A DNA stretch of 64,000 nucleotides, taken from Tahibacter soli (GTDB lineage Bacteria > Pseudomonadota > Gammaproteobacteria > Xanthomonadales > Rhodanobacteraceae). Below are positions 39,101 through 47,137 of this stretch, piece by piece (within the stretch, counting starts at the first letter, position 1; each line of letters opens with the position of its first letter). Location: assembly GCF_025717065.2 (NCBI RefSeq), contig NZ_JAOVZO020000008.1, forward strand, positions 62,001-126,000, given 5' to 3'. The position numbers and the translations under genes were made by a program. The notes under the pieces were generated by a model. It was not told the DNA's origin. It saw only the letters and a list, made by a program, of their open reading frames with translations, and searched no databases.

Positions 39101-39900
39101 TCGAACCGCGCAACAACTTCCTGAAGCGCGCGGTGACGTGGAACGAGAACGGCGTGCTCAACGGCGCGCGGCACCTGGCGATCGCCGGCACGACGTTCTA
39201 CGTCGTCGCCGACGCGGGCGTCGTCGTGCTCGATCTCGCCGATCCGGTGAAGCCGCGCTACCTCGCGACGATACCGATCGCCGGCGCGCGCGCCGCGGCG
39301 CTGCAGTTCCGCTATCTGTTCGTCACCGCGAAGGACGGCCTGCACGTCGTCGACGTGACGACGCCGGCGCAGCCGCGCGAAATCGCCGGCGCGCTCGTGC
39401 CGCTGCGCGACGCGCGCAAGCTGCATCTGGCGCGCACGTATGCCTATGTCGCCGACGGCGCCGACGGCATCGCGATCGTCGACATCACGCGGCCGGAGCG
39501 GCCGGCGCTGTATCAGCTCTACAACGCCGACGGAAAGATCAACGACGCGACCGACATCGTCGTCGGCACGACGAACGCGTCGCTGTTCGCGTACGTCGCC
39601 GACGGCAGGAACGGCCTCAAGGTGATCCAGCTCACGAGCCCCGAATCGCAGCCGAAGTTCTACGGTTTCAGCCCCGACCCGAAGCCGCAGCTGATCGCGT
39701 GGCGCGCGACGGACAAGCCGGCGCTGTCGCTGTCGCGCGGACTCGAACGCGATCGCGCGGTCGACGAAACGGGACACCAGATCGCGGTGTTCGGGCGCAT
39801 CGGTTCGCGGCCGTTCAATCAGGCCGAGATGCAGAAGCTGTATCTGCGGCCGGACGGGACGCCGTGGACGGTGGAGGACAAGCCGCAGGGACCGCGGTAG
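36166..39900 (+). CDS. Decahaem c-type cytochrome with LVIVD-repeat C-terminus (protein F)
   Basis: This 1244-residue secreted protein begins with a signal peptide (LAAVAWLMPAFASGG). Ten CxxCH motifs lie between residues 62 and ~781 (CVSCH, CTDCH, CGACH, CSACH, CMICH, CVDCH, CQDCH, CYTCH, CGGCH and CTDCH), unevenly spaced, unlike compact tetrahaem repeats. The C-terminal ~370 residues hold about five LVIVD-type blades (EYLYVAEGSEGMRVYDVAS, TYAYVADGADGIAIVDIT, LFAYVADGRNGLKVIQLT), probably a beta-propeller for protein or surface contact. It is likely the terminal, outer-facing electron carrier or a substrate reductase/oxidase of the cluster. It is the last gene before a hairpin and a repeat unit. 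Confidence 0.9.
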   Translation: MTIRTMLFVKITFAAAALAAVAWLMPAFASGGPEKVERTYVTAPNAPAFQTWAQADAKSAGCVSCHTASDRKTMHASEAVVLGCTDCHGGDPTVFGAAGTESAGNRSAMEKAHVLPQYPDRWPSSANPERSYTHLTQESPEFTRFINPGDLRIAREACGACHLPIIQQAEKSLMANAAMFWGAAAYNNGILPYKHSILGEAYTRDGEPSAVTNGAPNDAAMDDRGILPKISPMPAWETVPPADVFRVFERGGRNISNLFPEIAVPSETGSIQRLEEPGRPDLKQSNRGPGTGSRVSIPVLNIHKTRLNDPFTWFLGTNDNPGDYRSSGCSACHVIYANDRDPRHSAIYAKFGNMGQSQQADPTIPRNVSGHPIKHEFTRQIPTSQCMICHMHQPNMFINSMLGYTMWDYESDAPFMWPEKQHYPDDIEMRKTLDRNPEEAAIRGKWRDVEFLKDVSLMNPQLKDTQFADYHGHGWNFRAIFSRDRKGNLLDAKQEKIDDTDPDKWKKAVHMSSIHVDVGMQCVDCHFAQDAHGNGYLKAEVMGAVEIQCQDCHGTVDALPTLKTSGPNASKYGKDLLLIRNPDGKKRFEWVGDALIQRSAVTPGLEWTMSLTKDVSDPASPRYNEKATRAHAMSRDTASQKFGADVPLGERAHGEDKMLCYTCHTSWTTSCGGCHLPIQANWKTERHKYEGGFTRNFATYNPQVARDDMFFLGVHGGIKDHKIAPVRSSSALVLSSTNINRERIYIQQPPIAASGYSSQAFAPHYPHTERKTETKTCTDCHLSAQNDNNAILAQTLLLGTRFIDFIGFNAWVGGDGEISAIRVTEWDEPQAVVGSYLQRYAYPDWFKQHQDRGLKLPDASEHKAGKAQCIQLRGEYLYVAEGSEGMRVYDVASAGNKGFSQKLVTAPFSPLGQNTRIKSANATCVVLPTTQPVAPSRSVSELMQGANAEQPMHPLYKYAFITDATEGLIATDIETLADLEPRNNFLKRAVTWNENGVLNGARHLAIAGTTFYVVADAGVVVLDLADPVKPRYLATIPIAGARAAALQFRYLFVTAKDGLHVVDVTTPAQPREIAGALVPLRDARKLHLARTYAYVADGADGIAIVDITRPERPALYQLYNADGKINDATDIVVGTTNASLFAYVADGRNGLKVIQLTSPESQPKFYGFSPDPKPQLIAWRATDKPALSLSRGLERDRAVDETGHQIAVFGRIGSRPFNQAEMQKLYLRPDGTPWTVEDKPQGPR

Positions 39901-39968
39901 CGCTTTGGATCGCGCACGTCATCCCGGCCAAGGCACACTGGCGTCCGCAATAAATGTGCACGTTGCCG

Positions 39969-39988
39969 GCTGACGGCTTTCCGTCAGC
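39969..39988 (+). terminator. Hairpin at the end of the electron-transfer cluster (possible terminator)
   Basis: GCTGACGG and CCGTCAGC form a perfect 8-bp stem with a CTTT loop, 69 bp after the stop of gene F. No T tract follows, so a Rho-independent role is uncertain. Confidence 0.45.
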
Positions 39989-40010
39989 GCAACGAACACT
40001 TCGGCGTCGC

Positions 40011-40132
40011 CGCCTCACCCCACCCTCTCCCCCAAGCAAGCTTGGAGGAGAGGGCTCAAGCACGCAGGGCCTGAACCCTCCGCTCCTTCTCCCCCAACCA
40101 CGTTGGGGGAGAAGGTTCGGATGGGGGCGACG
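40011..40132. repeat. Hairpin-pair repeat, locus 3
   Basis: Hairpin 1 is CCCTCTCCCCCAAGC...GCTTGGAGGAGAGGG (40023-40054); hairpin 2 is CTTCTCCCCCAACC...GTTGGGGGAGAAGG and ends with ATGGGGGCGACG. The spacer is shorter than at loci 1 and 2. It lies in the 265-bp gap between gene F and the convergent TonB-like gene; nothing else is seen in that gap apart from the hairpin at 39969. Confidence 0.8.
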
Positions 40133-40165
40133 TGCACGATCGCGTCGAGTTCCGGTTTTCGCCGC

Positions 40166-41005
40166 CTACCCGTGCGGCTCGATCGTCGAGCCCCACGGTG
40201 GCGGCGCATCGACGGCTTCCGGCGATTCCTCGCGCACGGGCTTGACCGGCACATCGACCCGCACGCGCCGCATCCCTTCCGGATTCGGCGGCGCGTAGCC
40301 CCAGCCGCAGCCGCCGACGAAGAGCGACCACGAGCACGAGAAGCCGCCGCCCCATTTCGTGCGCCACGACTTCGTGACGGTGCGCTTGCGCACGAATTCC
40401 TGAAACGCGTTCTCGCGGTCGGACGGCCATTGCGACGCGAACGCGCTCGGGCGGTACGGCAGCGGCGACGCCTTGCGCGTCTGCGGCACTATCGCCGGCG
40501 CGGCGAAGTCGGACGTCGGCGCTTGCGGCAAATGGGAAACGTCTATTTTTCCGTCGACACCGTAGATGCGCACCGACGGCGCGGCGTCGACCGGTGCCGC
40601 GGGCGCCGCCTCGACGATTCGCGCCGTCGGCGTCCGCGTCGCAACCGTCGACGGTGCCGCGACGCCGGCCGCGCGAGGCACCGGCCGCACCACGACCGGC
40701 TCGACGCGCGGCGGCGGTTCCGGCAGCGGCGGCGGCGCGAGCGCTGCCGGTTCGACGGCGTCGACCAGCCGTACGGCGATGACGCCGCGACTGTCGTCGA
40801 TCGGCCGCAGCCGCATCCAGTCGCGCACGAGCCACGCGGCGACGAGGTGCAGCAAGAGCGCGATGACGAGCGCGATCGCGATGCCGCGCCGGTCGTGCTG
40901 GCGGCGCTGCCAGCGCGTCTGGCGCAGGCGCGCGAGATCGGCGTAGTCGGAGCGCACGGGGTCGGAACACACGGGGTCGGAACACACGGGGTCGGCGGTC
41001 TGCAT
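40166..41005 (-). CDS. TonB-like inner-membrane protein
   Basis: The 279-residue protein has a basic N-terminus, one transmembrane helix (AIALVIALLLHLVAAWLV, about residues 42-60) and a proline-rich stretch (PPPLPEPPPRVEPVVVRPVP), the general layout of TonB-type energy transducers. The C-terminal region does not show a clear TonB domain: instead it has GGGFSCSWSLFVGGCGWGYA with two cysteines, so the call is by layout only. The N-terminus carries a 15-bp tandem repeat that encodes DPVCSDPVCSDPV. No exbB/exbD genes are adjacent. Another function in the periplasm is equally possible. Confidence 0.6.
   Translation of the reverse strand: MQTADPVCSDPVCSDPVRSDYADLARLRQTRWQRRQHDRRGIAIALVIALLLHLVAAWLVRDWMRLRPIDDSRGVIAVRLVDAVEPAALAPPPLPEPPPRVEPVVVRPVPRAAGVAAPSTVATRTPTARIVEAAPAAPVDAAPSVRIYGVDGKIDVSHLPQAPTSDFAAPAIVPQTRKASPLPYRPSAFASQWPSDRENAFQEFVRKRTVTKSWRTKWGGGFSCSWSLFVGGCGWGYAPPNPEGMRRVRVDVPVKPVREESPEAVDAPPPWGSTIEPHG
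40954..40998. repeat. 15-bp tandem repeat at the start of the TonB-like gene
   Basis: Three copies of ACACGGGGTCGGAAC (the first begins GC, the last ends CGG) lie just inside the start codon and encode repeated DPVCS units on the minus strand. Copy number could change by slippage without shifting the frame. Confidence 0.85.
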
Positions 41006-41014
41006 GGCCGTGCG

Positions 41015-41257
41015 CTACAGGTCGTCGGCGTCGTCGGCGAGATCGTCCGGCGCGTCGGGCACGTATTCGAGGATGTCGCCGGGCTGGCAAGCCAGCGCCT
41101 CGCAGATCTTCGACAGCGTCTCGAACCGCACGCCGCGCACCTTGCCGGACTTGAGCAGCGACACGTTGACCTCGGTCAGCCCGATGCGCTCGGCCAGCTC
41201 CTTCGAGCGCATCTTGCGCTTGGCGAGCATCACGTCGAGGTTGACGGTGATGCTCAT
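41015..41257 (-). CDS. XRE/Cro-type HTH regulator (DUF2975-linked)
   Basis: The 80-residue protein starts MSITVNLDVMLAKRKMRSKE and contains a five-helix HTH with ELAERIGLTEVNVSLLKSGK as the recognition element, then FETLSKICEALACQPGDILE, the usual ending of YozG-like small regulators. Its start codon shares one base with the stop of the upstream membrane protein gene (TAATG). This two-gene pair, DUF2975 plus a small XRE regulator, is common in bacteria; the membrane partner may sequester or signal to the regulator. An AT-rich palindrome upstream of the pair is the likely operator. Confidence 0.9.
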   Translation of the reverse strand: MSITVNLDVMLAKRKMRSKELAERIGLTEVNVSLLKSGKVRGVRFETLSKICEALACQPGDILEYVPDAPDDLADDADDL

Positions 41258-41808
41258 TACAAAAACGTCCGGTTCTCTTCGTCGATGCGCAGCGCTTCGC
41301 GCATCACATGCGCGAACACGAGCAGCAAGAGGCCGGTGATCACCGATGTGATATCGCCCGAGCTGATGCTGATCACGAGCTGCCGCTGCCCCGGCGGATT
41401 GCCGCTCGTCAGCGCGAGCGCGATGACGGTGCGCGCGACGACGCCGGCAACCGCCGACGCGAACGCGAGATGGCCGATGCGCGTGAGCAGCACCGGCACG
41501 TCGGGATGGAACACCCGCGCGCTGCGCAGCAGACGGAACAGCCGCACGACGCTCCACATCGCGAACAGGAACAGCGCGACCGGTGCGAGATCGGCGAGCC
41601 ACGCGGCGAACACGAGATCGCCGGTCGGCACGTTCGCGAGTTCCGGCACGCCGCGCTTCAAGTACTCGAGCATCGCGGCGGGATCGGTCCACAAATAAAT
41701 TTCGTAGATGACGACGACCGCGATGCCGGCGAGCGCGAGCGCCTCGCCCGTCAGCGCGAATCGGCGCACGCGACGATGCGTCTCGTCGAGCGGAGTTTTG
41801 GCGTTCAT
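41257..41808 (-). CDS. DUF2975 membrane protein
   Basis: The 183-residue protein has four transmembrane helices (including FALTGEALALAGIAVVVIYE, AWLADLAPVALFLFAMWSVV, AFASAVAGVVARTVIALALT and a final VITGLLLLVFAHVMREALRI) and the conserved DUF2975 ending with AHVMREALRIDEEN. Function is unknown; genes of this type are nearly always followed by a small XRE regulator, as here. The start at 41808 follows an AT-rich promoter region. Its stop overlaps the regulator's start as TAATG, so translation is coupled. Confidence 0.85.
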   Translation of the reverse strand: MNAKTPLDETHRRVRRFALTGEALALAGIAVVVIYEIYLWTDPAAMLEYLKRGVPELANVPTGDLVFAAWLADLAPVALFLFAMWSVVRLFRLLRSARVFHPDVPVLLTRIGHLAFASAVAGVVARTVIALALTSGNPPGQRQLVISISSGDITSVITGLLLLVFAHVMREALRIDEENRTFL

Positions 41809-41828
41809 GGGACTTGTCGAGTGACGAT

Positions 41829-41862
41829 TGATAATTAACGTATCACGATAATTTTTTATCGT
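41829..41862 (-). promoter_or_regulatory. AT-rich promoter/operator with two inverted repeats upstream of DUF2975-XRE
   Basis: ACGATAA (41845-41851) and TTATCGT (41856-41862) form a perfect inverted repeat around TTTT; TGATA (41829-41833) and TATCA (41841-41845) form a second. The region is strikingly AT-rich for this genome and lies 20-54 bp upstream of the DUF2975 ATG. It is the likely promoter and autoregulatory site of the XRE protein. Confidence 0.6.
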
Positions 41863-41959
41863 CAATGAACCGAGGTCACGATTGCGCCGAAGATCCGCGA
41901 GACACGGCCCGGAAATCGACGTAACCTCCTTAATTAATTTCATCAGTTACGAGGCAACC

Positions 41960-42277
41960 ATGATCGCGCGCATCTGGCGCGGCCGTACGAAGGCCGAGCA
42001 CACCGACGAATACCTGGACATCCTGCGCACCACCGGCGTCGCCGACTACCGGGGCACGCCGGGCAATCGCGGCGTGTGGGTGCTGACGCGCCCGCTCGGC
42101 GACGCGACCGAATACACCGTGCTGACGCTGTGGGAATCGCGCGAAGCGATCGCGCGATTCGCCGGCGACGACATCGACATCGCGCGCTACTACCCCGAAG
42201 ACGCGCGCTATCTGCTCGACTTCGCCGAGACGGTGGAACACTACGACTGCGCGATCGCGGCGCCGCCCGAGGCCTGA
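41960..42277 (+). CDS. Antibiotic-biosynthesis-monooxygenase-like small protein
   Basis: The 105-residue protein starts MIARIWRGRTKAEHTDEYLDI and has the ferredoxin-like layout of ABM-domain proteins: an initial strand, a helix with the conserved W, then WVLTRPLGDATEYTVLTLWES and a helix with IARFAGDDIDIARYYPED. Such proteins include haem-degrading HmoA-like enzymes and unrelated stress proteins; the Asn/His/Trp haem site was not recognisable, so a specific activity is not claimed. The start at 41960 follows AGGC-rich sequence and gives the canonical N-terminus. It is divergent from the DUF2975-XRE pair and upstream of an EamA gene. Confidence 0.75.
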   Translation: MIARIWRGRTKAEHTDEYLDILRTTGVADYRGTPGNRGVWVLTRPLGDATEYTVLTLWESREAIARFAGDDIDIARYYPEDARYLLDFAETVEHYDCAIAAPPEA

Positions 42278-42362
42278 CGCCGCGGGCGACGCACGACCTT
42301 CGGCGCATCGCCGCGCGCGGCGCGGCGCGCTACCATCGCGCGCCCTCGCCGCCTCTGTCGCC

Positions 42363-43235
42363 ATGTCGCCGCATACGAAAGCCCAGCTGCAAATCCATTT
42401 CTGCGTCCTGCTCTGGGGCTTCACGGCGATCGTCGGAAAACTCATCACGCTCGCGGCGCTGCCGCTCGTGTGGTGGCGCATGCTGATCGCCGCCGGCGCG
42501 CTCGCGGTGCTGCCGCGCGTGTGGCACGCGTGCCGGCGCATGTCGCCGCGGCTCGTCGCCGGCTACGCGTTCGTCGGCGTCGCGCTCGCGCTGCACTGGC
42601 TCACGTTCTACGCGTCGGTGAAGCTTGCCAACGCCTCGGTCGCCGCGACGTGCATGGGCCTTGCGCCCGCGTTTCTCGCGCTGATCGAACCCGTGATCAT
42701 GCGTCGCCCGTTCGACCTGCGCGAACTCGCGCTCGGCATCGCGGTGATTCCCGGCGTCGCGCTCGTCGCCGGCGGCCTGCCCGACGCGATGTTCGAAGGA
42801 CTCGTCGTCGGCATCGTGTCGGCGTTCTTCGTCGCGATCTACGGCGTCGTCAACAAACGGCTCGTCGACGCGAGCGACCCGCTCGCGATCACCGCGCTGG
42901 AGCTTGCGACCGGCGTCGTCGTGCTGGGCCTTGCGATGCCCTTCGTCGCGTCGACCGGCGAGGCGTTCGCCGTGCCCGGCGCGGCCGACGCGTTCTGGCT
43001 CACGGTGCTCGCGCTCGTACTGACGGTGCTGCCGCTGACCTTGTCGCTCGTCGCGATGCGGCACATCAGCGCGTTCGGCGTGCAGCTCGCGACGAACCTC
43101 GAACCGGTCTATGTCGTGCTGATCGCGATGGTGCTGTTCGGCGAGCATCACGAGCTGACGTGGCAGTTCTACGCGGGGCTTGCGGTGATCCTCGGCGCGG
43201 TGCTCGCGTATCCGCTGATCAAGCGCGCGGAATAG
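42363..43235 (+). CDS. EamA/DMT-superfamily transporter
   Basis: The 290-residue inner-membrane protein shows ten helices in two EamA repeats. The first contains IHFCVLLWGFTAIVGKLITL, LVWWRMLIAAGALAVLPRVW and ASVAATCMGLAPAFLALIEP; the second contains VVGIVSAFFVAIYGVVNKRL and SAFGVQLATNLEPVYVVLIA followed by LFGEHHEL, typical of the family's last helices. Members export small metabolites; the substrate is unknown. It follows the ABM-like gene by 85 bp and is convergent with the next gene, which starts one base after its stop on the other strand. Confidence 0.87.
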   Translation: MSPHTKAQLQIHFCVLLWGFTAIVGKLITLAALPLVWWRMLIAAGALAVLPRVWHACRRMSPRLVAGYAFVGVALALHWLTFYASVKLANASVAATCMGLAPAFLALIEPVIMRRPFDLRELALGIAVIPGVALVAGGLPDAMFEGLVVGIVSAFFVAIYGVVNKRLVDASDPLAITALELATGVVVLGLAMPFVASTGEAFAVPGAADAFWLTVLALVLTVLPLTLSLVAMRHISAFGVQLATNLEPVYVVLIAMVLFGEHHELTWQFYAGLAVILGAVLAYPLIKRAE

Positions 43236-43610
43236 CTACGCGAATCGCACCAGCGCCGCGACGGCGAGCAGCGCGATCCATCCCGGATGACGCCCGCGCG
43301 TGCCGACGAGCACGAGCGCGGAACCGCCCAGGTGCGATGCGACGATCGCGTTGACGGCGATCGTTCGCAGATCGTCGGCGCCCGATGCGATTGCCAGCAG
43401 CATGCCGGCGAACGCCCAGCCGAACACGCTCACGAGGTGCCACGACGCCCAGATTATCCGCACGTGCCGCTCGCGCAGCGGCGGCGCCGGCTGCGAAGGC
43501 ACGACGCCGTTTTCGCGCAGATGGCGGAAGATCAGGATCTCGCCGAGCACGGAGTGCGCGATGCCGGTCAATATCGCCAGCACGCCCGCCATCAGATAGG
43601 TCGTCTGCAT
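43236..43610 (-). CDS. Small membrane protein of unknown function
   Basis: The 124-residue protein has four hydrophobic segments (YLMAGVLAILTGIAHSVLGE, WHLVSVFGWAFAGMLLAIAS, AIVASHLGGSALVLVGT and WIALLAVAALVRFA) and conserved-looking His residues in GIAHSVLGE, RHLRENG and SWHLVSV. No family was recognised, but the G-x2-HS-x-GE start is typical of a widespread group of small membrane proteins. It is followed by nothing on the same strand and its stop lies one base past the EamA gene's stop. It is upstream of, and on the same strand as, no obvious partner except the uup gene 45 bp away. Confidence 0.72.
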   Translation of the reverse strand: MQTTYLMAGVLAILTGIAHSVLGEILIFRHLRENGVVPSQPAPPLRERHVRIIWASWHLVSVFGWAFAGMLLAIASGADDLRTIAVNAIVASHLGGSALVLVGTRGRHPGWIALLAVAALVRFA

Positions 43611-43655
43611 CGCCGTCTTCTCCGTTGCCGTCGGCGCCTTCGCGCCGGCGGATCG

Positions 43656-45539
<1,884 letters not shown>

Positions 45540-45696
45540 TGCGGGTACCGCGAGACTCGGGGCGCGAAGGATAACCCGTGCGGCATGCGTCCGGCGCCCG
45601 GATACGATCGACCGCTTGGGGGTGCGCGGTCCGTCGCGCGTCCCTGCGCATGACCGCCGCGCAGGCTCGGCAGGCATTCACTCCACAGGGGACGGC

Positions 45697-47040
45697 ATGT
45701 ACGGCACCACCATCGTACACGGACTCGCGCGGCTCTCCCTCGGGTTTTTCGCGCTGTTTTCGGCGGCAGCCGACGCGCAGACCGCGGACCTCGCCGTCTC
45801 GATCGACGACGGCATCGAACGCGTCGTGGCCGGCGCGACGCTGAGCACCTATCGCGTCGACGTGACCAACCGCGGCCCCGACGCGGCGCAGGCGCGCGTG
45901 CTCATCGCCGAAACGTATCCCGAACTCCTGTGCGTCTGGCAATGCGCGAGCGCCGCCGGCGGCGCGGCCTGTCCCGTGCTGCCGCAGAACTACTACGTCA
46001 ACCAGACGCACGAGCTGCCGGCCGGCAGCTCGCTCGTGTACACCGCCGACTGTCGCACCGACTGGACCGCTTCCGGCACCGTGCGCGGCACCGCGAACGT
46101 CGATGCCGTCGACGGCGGCACCGACCCGGCGCCGGCCGACAACCGCGACGAAGACGTCAACGTGGTCGACCGTATCGCGGATCTCGCGGTCACCACGACG
46201 ATCGACCCTCCCGAAGCGGTCGCCGGCAGCAGCGCGAGGGCCATCGTCGTCGCCGAGAATCTCGGTCCGAGCCGCGTCGACGACGTGCGGCTCTTCAGCG
46301 CGGTTCCGACGGCCGCGTCGTCGTGCCGCTGGCAATGTCTGAGCAGCACTTCGGGCGCGCCGTGCAACGCCGGCGGCGGCGGCGCGCTCGACCACACGAT
46401 GCGCCTGGAGCCGCGCGAGCGCGTAACCTTCCAGCTCGGCTGCGAGCTGTCGGGGTATGCGCGCGGCACGCTCGTCCAGACCGCGACCATCGGCTCGTCG
46501 GTGCCCGATCCCGACCCCGCGAACAACAGCGCGAGCGACACGCGACCGCTGGCGCTGCGCGCCCGCTACGGCACGGAAGTAAGTGCCGACGCCGACCGCG
46601 TGCGGCCCGGCGACGTGCTGAACTACCGCATCTTCGCCGTTGCCAACGGGCCGACGCAGCTGCTTCGGTCGCACCTCGACATCCGCTTCGCGCCGCACTG
46701 CGCCGACGTGCAGTGGCAGTGCCGGTCGGACGGCGCCGCGTGCCCCGTCGCCGGCGGCAGCGGCGACGTCTCGCTCGATCCCATGGCGTCGCGCTACGCG
46801 ATGATGATTACCGCCACGTGCCGCGTCGCCGCGTCGACGCCCGACGGAACGCTCCTCCTGACCGCCGCGACGCTGACCGATGCCGAGGTGACCAACCTCG
46901 ATGCGAACGGCACGTCGAGCCACGGCGCGATCGTCGGCACGCCGGCGTCGATCCCGGCGCTGTCGCCGCTCGCGCTCGCGGCGCTCGCGTGCGGCATCGC
47001 GCTTGCCGGCTGGCGGCGCGGACGCGCCCGCGGCCCGTAG
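45697..47040 (+). CDS. DUF11-repeat surface protein with IPTL-CTERM-like sorting signal
   Basis: The 447-residue product has a Sec signal peptide (ARLSLGFFALFSAAADAQ) and three Ig-like DUF11 modules beginning ADLAVSIDDGIERVVAGATL, ADLAVTTTIDPPEAVAGS and GTEVSADADRVRPGDVLNYR. Each module has paired cysteines around W-x-C (CVWQCAS, CRWQCLS, VQWQCRS). The C-terminus is IPALSPLALAALACGIALAG followed by WRRGR: a short motif, a hydrophobic helix and a basic tail. That is the IPTL-CTERM layout recognised by exosortase H, here with the variant IPALSP. The protein is probably anchored or released at the cell surface. It is divergent from uup. Confidence 0.82.
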   Translation: MYGTTIVHGLARLSLGFFALFSAAADAQTADLAVSIDDGIERVVAGATLSTYRVDVTNRGPDAAQARVLIAETYPELLCVWQCASAAGGAACPVLPQNYYVNQTHELPAGSSLVYTADCRTDWTASGTVRGTANVDAVDGGTDPAPADNRDEDVNVVDRIADLAVTTTIDPPEAVAGSSARAIVVAENLGPSRVDDVRLFSAVPTAASSCRWQCLSSTSGAPCNAGGGGALDHTMRLEPRERVTFQLGCELSGYARGTLVQTATIGSSVPDPDPANNSASDTRPLALRARYGTEVSADADRVRPGDVLNYRIFAVANGPTQLLRSHLDIRFAPHCADVQWQCRSDGAACPVAGGSGDVSLDPMASRYAMMITATCRVAASTPDGTLLLTAATLTDAEVTNLDANGTSSHGAIVGTPASIPALSPLALAALACGIALAGWRRGRARGP

Positions 47041-47137
47041 CGATTTGACCGATCGCCGCGCGCTGCGCGGGACTTTCGTCATTTACCGCTTGCAGCTCGC
47101 GCGGCTATGTTCACGGCTTTCCCCAGCCGTGAATACC

